A DNA stretch of 8,328 nt, taken from contig JAITWD010000209.1 in the NCBI GenBank assembly GCA_031285465.1, forward strand, positions 1-8,328. The letters are read 5' to 3'. The first letter of the stretch is position 1, and each line of letters starts with the position of its first letter. Positions 4,681 to 8,328 of this stretch are shown in pieces. The notes beneath the pieces are model-generated. The model had not been told where the DNA came from. It worked only from the letters and a program-made list of their open reading frames with translations, and did no database searches. Both the position numbers and the translations under genes were made by a program. The DNA comes from Lachnospiraceae bacterium (GTDB lineage: Bacteria > Bacillota > Clostridia > Lachnospirales > Lachnospiraceae).

Positions 4681-5240
4681 TGAGCGGTATGATATATAAC
4701 AAAATTATTCTGGCTACGGTGATGGAACCACGTTTGTTTGATCTTGATCTTCAGCTTTTAGCTGATGTTGTGCTGATGATCATTGCAGTTTTCGTGCTGT
4801 TTTTTGTCGCATCATACAATCTGTTTAACCCAGCTAGAGCGATGTTGGAAAAACGGCGGGATAAGATTCGTGACGAATTGGATAAAACCGCTGCTGATAT
4901 GGCAAGCGCAGCGACGTTAAAGGAAGAATACGAAGCCAAGCTAAAGAATATTGATGCCGAAGCAGAGGAAATCCTGGGCGATGCCCGGAAACGTGCTTTA
5001 GCGAGTGAGAGTAAAATTTTGGCAGAGGCCAAAGCAGATGCGGCTCGGATAATAGAGCGGGCCCGTGTAGAAGCCGAACTTGAGAAACAAAAGGCCGCCG
5101 ATGATGTTAAGCGGGAAATAGTTGATATTGCTGCCCTGATGGCGGCGAAAGTAGTTACTGCATCAATCAATACAACGATCCAAGAGGGCTTAATTAATGA
5201 TACTTTAAAGGAAATGGGTAAAAGCACATGGCTAAGCTGA
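4680..5240 (+). CDS. atpF: F-type ATP synthase subunit b
   Basis: The product is a 186-residue peripheral stalk subunit. A membrane helix at about 28-46 is followed by NLFNPARAMLEKRRDKIRDE, the usual membrane-exit motif, then a long Ala/Glu/Lys coiled coil (about 55-150). A C-terminal segment, IAALMAAKVVTASINTTIQE, is expected to contact subunit delta. The start is TTG 4680, eight bases after AAAGGAGG (4664-4671). ATG codons at 4689 and 4722 lack such a site. The resulting N-terminal lead (MSGMIYNKIILATVMEPRLF) is somewhat longer than E. coli b but resembles clostridial b subunits, which have an RLF-D-L-D-QLL stretch before the helix. The stop overlaps atpH by 13 nt. A weak start codon combined with pairing potential over the ribosome binding site may hold b below c. 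Confidence 0.95.
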   Translation: MSGMIYNKIILATVMEPRLFDLDLQLLADVVLMIIAVFVLFFVASYNLFNPARAMLEKRRDKIRDELDKTAADMASAATLKEEYEAKLKNIDAEAEEILGDARKRALASESKILAEAKADAARIIERARVEAELEKQKAADDVKREIVDIAALMAAKVVTASINTTIQEGLINDTLKEMGKSTWLS

Positions 5241-5800
5241 TTTCTAAAACATATGGTGAGGCATTATTTGAACTTGCCGTCGAAGAAGCAAAGACCGAAG
5301 AATTCCTGGGTGAATTAACCGAAATCCGTCTGATTTTGGAAGCGAACCCTGATTTTACGCGCCTGATGAACCATCCCAAAATCCGCAAGGAAGAAAAATG
5401 TGCGGTATTGACCGAATGTTTTAAGGGGCGTATTTCTGATGAGTTGACCGGATTTCTTTTGTTGATCGTGACGAAAGATCGTTATCGCGAAATCGAAACA
5501 ATTCTTGATTATTTTTGTGCAGAGGTTAAGAAGTTGCAAGGAATTGGTGTTGCGCACATAGTTAGCGCAATAACTTTGACGGAAATACGTAAAGCACAAA
5601 TAGAAGAGCGTTTGTTGTCGGTGACCGATTTCCGTCAAATGGAGATGCACTTTAGCGTGGATGCCAGCTTGATCGGCGGAATGGTAATCCGTATCGGTGA
5701 TCGGGTAGTGGACAGTAGTGTAAAGAGTAAACTGGCAAAATTGCAGAAGCAATTGCTCACGACACAAATAACACCACGTCAAGAGGTTGAAGTGAAGTGA
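5228..5800 (+). CDS. atpH: F-type ATP synthase subunit delta (OSCP)
   Basis: The product is a 190-residue soluble stator protein that sits on top of the alpha/beta head and binds subunit b. The N-terminal helical domain shows KTYGEALFELAVEE (7-20), the family's opening motif, followed by ILEANPDFTRLMNHPKI. The middle has FLLLIVTKDRYREIETIL, and the C-terminal domain holds the conserved DASLIGGMVIRIGDRVVDSS with KSKLAKL after it. The length is typical. ATG 5228 lies inside the end of atpF (13-nt overlap) and only a weak GGAAATGGG-like site precedes it, so translation is probably coupled to atpF. The last ten or so residues (TTQITPRQEVEVK) are a polar tail of no recognised function. Confidence 0.96.
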   Translation: MAKLISKTYGEALFELAVEEAKTEEFLGELTEIRLILEANPDFTRLMNHPKIRKEEKCAVLTECFKGRISDELTGFLLLIVTKDRYREIETILDYFCAEVKKLQGIGVAHIVSAITLTEIRKAQIEERLLSVTDFRQMEMHFSVDASLIGGMVIRIGDRVVDSSVKSKLAKLQKQLLTTQITPRQEVEVK

Positions 5801-5822
5801 TTTTTGATTACAGTTTGCCAAA

Positions 5823-5848
5823 TTTTGATGGAGATATTAACATCAAAA
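5823..5848. repeat. Hairpin in the atpH-atpA gap
   Basis: TTTTGATG (5823-5830) and CATCAAAA (5841-5848) form a perfect 8-bp stem with a 10-nt loop, ending 31 nt before the atpA start. No T-run follows, so it is not a terminator. It may mark an RNA processing or stability boundary between delta and alpha. Confidence 0.55.
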
Positions 5849-5879
5849 CCATAAATTTAAGAAAGGTGCGTATAAATTC

Positions 5880-7385
5880 ATGAATTTAAGACCGGAAGAA
5901 ATCAGTTCCGTTATTAGAGAACAGATTAGAAGATATGCTTCGGAACTCGAAGTGTCCAATGTGGGTACGGTCATTCAGGTTGCTGACGGTATCGCCCGTG
6001 TACATGGATTGGAAAATGCCATGCAGGGCGAATTGCTGGAATTTCCCGGAGATGTATTCGGTATGGTGCTTAACCTGGAAGAGGATAATGTCGGCGCAGT
6101 ATTGCTGGGCAGTCATAAGAACATCAACGAGGGTGATACGGTTAAAACCACCGGTCGGGTAGTTGAAGTTCCGGCTGGTGATGCCATGCTGGGGCGAGTG
6201 GTTAATGCTTTAGGACAGCCGATCGATGGTAAAGGACCGATCCAAACCAGTCGTTTCAGAAAAATTGAGCGGGTTGCATCGGGCGTTATTGCCAGAAAAG
6301 GTGTGGACACTCCCCTACAGACCGGGATCAAGGCAATCGATTCAATGGTACCGATTGGACGGGGGCAGCGGGAACTGATCATCGGTGACCGCCAGACCGG
6401 TAAAACAGCGATTGCGATTGATACCATTATCAACCAAAAAGGTCAAGGGGTTCGTTGTATTTATGTTGCGATCGGGCAGAAAGCCTCCACAGTAGCGTCT
6501 ATAGTCAAAACCCTTGAGGAGTATGGTGCGTTTGCCTATACCACCGTTGTGGTGGCAGCAGCAAGTGAGTTGGCACCATTGCAATATATTGCGCCCTATG
6601 CCGGATGTGCTATTGGTGAAGAGTGGATGGAAAACGGCGAGGATGTACTGGTAATTTATGATGACCTCTCCAAACATGCGGCGGCTTATCGGACCCTGTC
6701 CTTATTACTGAGGCGTCCGCCAGGGCGGGAGGCCTATCCGGGTGACGTCTTTTATCTGCATTCCCGTTTATTAGAGCGGGCAGCCCGAATGAGTGATGAG
6801 TATGGTGGTGGTTCACTGACGGCATTGCCGATTATTGAAACACAGGCTGGTGACGTTTCGGCGTATATACCGACCAATGTTATTTCCATTACCGACGGAC
6901 AGATTTATTTGGAAACCGAGATGTTTAATGCTGGTTTTCGTCCGGCTATCAATGCCGGTCTTTCGGTATCGCGGGTGGGCGGTGCAGCGCAGATCAAGGC
7001 GATGAAGAAAATCGCGGCGCCAATACGGGTTGAACTGGCTCAATATCGTGAGTTGGCGGCTTTTGCACAGTTTGGTTCCGAATTGGACGAGGATACCAAG
7101 GAAAAGCTGGCTCAAGGTGAGCGTATCCGGGAAATCCTTAAACAGCCACAATATCAACCGATGCCGGTACAATATCAGGTTATTATCATCTATGTGGTGA
7201 CTAATAAATATTTACTGGATGTTCCGGTAGCCGATATCACTCGCTTTGAGGCGGGCTTATTTGAATACATTGATACAAAGTATCCGGATATTCCTGCTAA
7301 GATCGCTGCCGATCAAGTTATTTCTGATGAAACGGCGGAGCAGCTGAAGAAGGCCATCGTGGATTATAAGGCTACATTTGCTTGA
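5880..7385 (+). CDS. atpA: F-type ATP synthase subunit alpha
   Basis: The product is the 501-residue non-catalytic nucleotide-binding subunit of F1 (three per enzyme). The N-terminal beta-barrel is at about 25-95, with GTVIQVADGIARVHGLENAM (29-48). The P-loop GDRQTGKT (169-176) and the Walker B strand VLVIYDD (256-262) are intact. The family segment RPPGREAYPGDVFYLHSRLL (279-298) follows, and the arginine finger is Arg365 in GLSVSRVGGAAQ. The C-terminal helical domain is complete and ends near the usual family length. The GDRQTGKT form of the loop separates alpha from beta, which has GGAGVGKT. The start is ATG 5880; GAAAGG is about 13 nt upstream, a rather long spacing. The 79-nt and 106-nt gaps that flank the gene contain hairpins, which may allow alpha to be made in excess over delta and gamma. 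Confidence 0.98.
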   Translation: MNLRPEEISSVIREQIRRYASELEVSNVGTVIQVADGIARVHGLENAMQGELLEFPGDVFGMVLNLEEDNVGAVLLGSHKNINEGDTVKTTGRVVEVPAGDAMLGRVVNALGQPIDGKGPIQTSRFRKIERVASGVIARKGVDTPLQTGIKAIDSMVPIGRGQRELIIGDRQTGKTAIAIDTIINQKGQGVRCIYVAIGQKASTVASIVKTLEEYGAFAYTTVVVAAASELAPLQYIAPYAGCAIGEEWMENGEDVLVIYDDLSKHAAAYRTLSLLLRRPPGREAYPGDVFYLHSRLLERAARMSDEYGGGSLTALPIIETQAGDVSAYIPTNVISITDGQIYLETEMFNAGFRPAINAGLSVSRVGGAAQIKAMKKIAAPIRVELAQYRELAAFAQFGSELDEDTKEKLAQGERIREILKQPQYQPMPVQYQVIIIYVVTNKYLLDVPVADITRFEAGLFEYIDTKYPDIPAKIAADQVISDETAEQLKKAIVDYKATFA

Positions 7386-7389
7386 TGTA

Positions 7390-7426
7390 TAAATGGTTAA
7401 CCGATCGTGTTTTGATCAACCATTTA
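7390..7426. repeat. First hairpin in the atpA-atpG gap
   Basis: TAAATGGTT (7390-7398) pairs with AACCATTTA (7418-7426). After a 4-nt one-sided bulge (AACC), GATC (7403-7406) pairs with GATC (7414-7417) around a 7-nt loop, giving 13 pairs in all. It starts four bases after the atpA stop codon. TTGTAAGG follows rather than a T-run, so it is more likely a 3'-end-protecting or processing element than a strong terminator. Confidence 0.6.
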
Positions 7427-7439
7427 TTGTAAGGAGTTA

Positions 7440-7467
7440 GTAACTATAAAAAGTACTGAATAGTTAC
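7440..7467. repeat. Second hairpin in the atpA-atpG gap
   Basis: GTAACTAT (7440-7447) and ATAGTTAC (7460-7467) form a perfect 8-bp stem with a 12-nt loop, 24 nt before the atpG start. AAGGAG (7431-7436) just upstream looks like a ribosome binding site, but no start codon lies within reach of it. Confidence 0.55.
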
Positions 7468-7491
7468 AGAAATTATTAGGATGGTGTAAAT

Positions 7492-8328
7492 ATGGCCTCA
7501 ATGAGAGATATAAAAAGACGCAGACAGAGTATTACCAGTACTCAGCAGATCACCAAAGCCATGAAGCTGGTTGCGACCGTTAAGTTGCAGCGTGCTAAGC
7601 AACAGGCGGAGCGTTCGCAGACCTATTTTCGCTGTATGTATGAAACGGTTACTTCTGTATTAGCAAAGGCCGGCAATATTGATCATCCCTACCTTAAGCC
7701 GGGAGCATCCACAAAGAAGGCGGTCATTGTTATAACCTCCAACAGAGGTCTGGCAGGAGGTTATAATTCCAATGTAACCAAGCTTATTACTCAGGGTCAG
7801 CTTCGTGATGAAGAACTGCTGATCTATAGTATCGGTAAGAAGGGTCGGGATTCGCTACGTAAGCGCTATACCGTTACTGCAGACTACTCAGAGATCATTG
7901 AAGAGCCGGCTTATGTTGATGCGCTTCGATTGGCCGGTGAGGTGTTGGAATCTTATGTTAAGGGTGAAATAGGAGAGATTTATCTGGCCTATACTGCATT
8001 CAAAAACACCGTGGTACATATTCCGACGCTGGTTAAGCTTTTACCGGTTGAGGTCGATCAAGCGGTAGAGCAGGCTAGTGATCGCAGCATATCGGATGGT
8101 GACGGTGATAAAGGGCAGGCACCAATGAATTTCGAGCCCAAAGAAGAGGCAGCACTGGAACTGCTTATTCCTAAATATGTCACCAGTCTTATTTATGGTG
8201 GTATGGTGGAATCGGTTGCCAGCGAGAACGGTGCCAGAATGCAGGCAATGGACTCGGCGACCAGTAATGCCGAAGAGATGATCGAGGATCTGTCACTGCT
8301 TTATAATCGGGCCCGTCAAGGCTCTATC
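7492..8328 (+). CDS. atpG: F-type ATP synthase subunit gamma, C-terminus cut by the window edge
   Basis: The frame runs 279 codons without a stop to the last base; the family is usually about 285-290 residues, so only the final few codons are missing. Gamma is the central rotor shaft that couples the c ring to the catalytic head. The N-terminal helix ASMRDIKRRRQSITSTQQIT followed by KAMKLVATVKLQRAK is characteristic. ITSNRGLAGGYNSNV (about 82-96) is the conserved core strand and loop, and the C-terminal helix shows ESVASENGARMQAMDSAT followed by NAEEMIEDL and YNRARQGSI, the family signature ending at the window edge. AGGATGG (7478-7484) lies seven bases before ATG 7492. A second ATG three codons on is less well placed. 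The gap before it is 106 nt. atpD and atpC are expected beyond the window. Confidence 0.97.
   Translation, partial: MASMRDIKRRRQSITSTQQITKAMKLVATVKLQRAKQQAERSQTYFRCMYETVTSVLAKAGNIDHPYLKPGASTKKAVIVITSNRGLAGGYNSNVTKLITQGQLRDEELLIYSIGKKGRDSLRKRYTVTADYSEIIEEPAYVDALRLAGEVLESYVKGEIGEIYLAYTAFKNTVVHIPTLVKLLPVEVDQAVEQASDRSISDGDGDKGQAPMNFEPKEEAALELLIPKYVTSLIYGGMVESVASENGARMQAMDSATSNAEEMIEDLSLLYNRARQGSI

Noticed and set aside
4751..5227. Long minus-strand open frame inside atpF (158 codons)
   Set aside because: It is a Ser/Ala-rich shadow of the Ala/Glu/Lys coiled-coil codons of atpF, with no family resemblance or upstream signals.
5315..5821. Long minus-strand open frame inside atpH (168 codons)
   Set aside because: It is antisense to a clearly conserved subunit gene, the translation has no recognisable motif, and there is no promoter or ribosome binding site.
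6113..7172. Several minus-strand open frames inside atpA
   Set aside because: All mirror the conserved alpha-subunit codons and have no independent coding evidence.

Overview
The window reads as chromosomal DNA from an anaerobic, low-to-moderate GC Firmicute, most likely a clostridial lineage. The evidence is strong AGGAGG-type ribosome binding sites, GTG and TTG starts, a textbook sigma-A promoter, a PcsB/CwlO-like coiled-coil cell-wall hydrolase, and the gene neighbourhood upp - dCMP deaminase - atp operon. No mobile element, CRISPR array, rRNA or tRNA was recognised, and I did not find a clearly new biological system.

Layout. (1) Positions 1-706 hold the end of upp (uracil phosphoribosyltransferase) and a complete dCMP deaminase gene, two pyrimidine nucleotide functions in the same direction. 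(2) Positions 707-2122 hold a long hairpin and then a 408-residue exported protein: a membrane-anchor or signal segment, a PcsB/CwlO-like coiled coil and a C-terminal SleB-type hydrolase domain. (3) Positions 2123-2602 carry a convergent minus-strand DUF402 gene with its own terminator. Its upstream leader contains a candidate promoter and a terminator-like hairpin. (4) Positions 2603-2876 are the divergent intergenic region, ending with a 12/12 consensus promoter (TTGACA, 17 nt, TATAAT) that faces the ATP synthase genes. (5) Positions 2877-8328 are the F-type ATP synthase operon in the usual bacterial order atpZ-atpI-atpB-atpE-atpF-atpH-atpA-atpG. The window ends a few codons before the end of atpG; atpD and atpC would be expected next.

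How the genes work together. AtpB (a), AtpE (c) and AtpF (b) form the membrane Fo sector, AtpH (delta) ties b to the catalytic head, and AtpA (alpha) and AtpG (gamma) belong to F1. AtpZ and AtpI are small membrane accessory proteins encoded first. The c subunit carries the full set of residue positions used for Na+ coordination in Ilyobacter-type c rings (Gln30, Val61, Glu63, Thr64, Thr65, Tyr68), so a sodium-coupled enzyme is the leading inference. Genes with matched low stoichiometry overlap or nearly touch (Z/I, I/B, F/H). The four places where subunit copy number changes (a to c, c to b, delta to alpha, alpha to gamma) are gaps of 77-106 nt with hairpins, which suggests tuning of expression at the RNA level.
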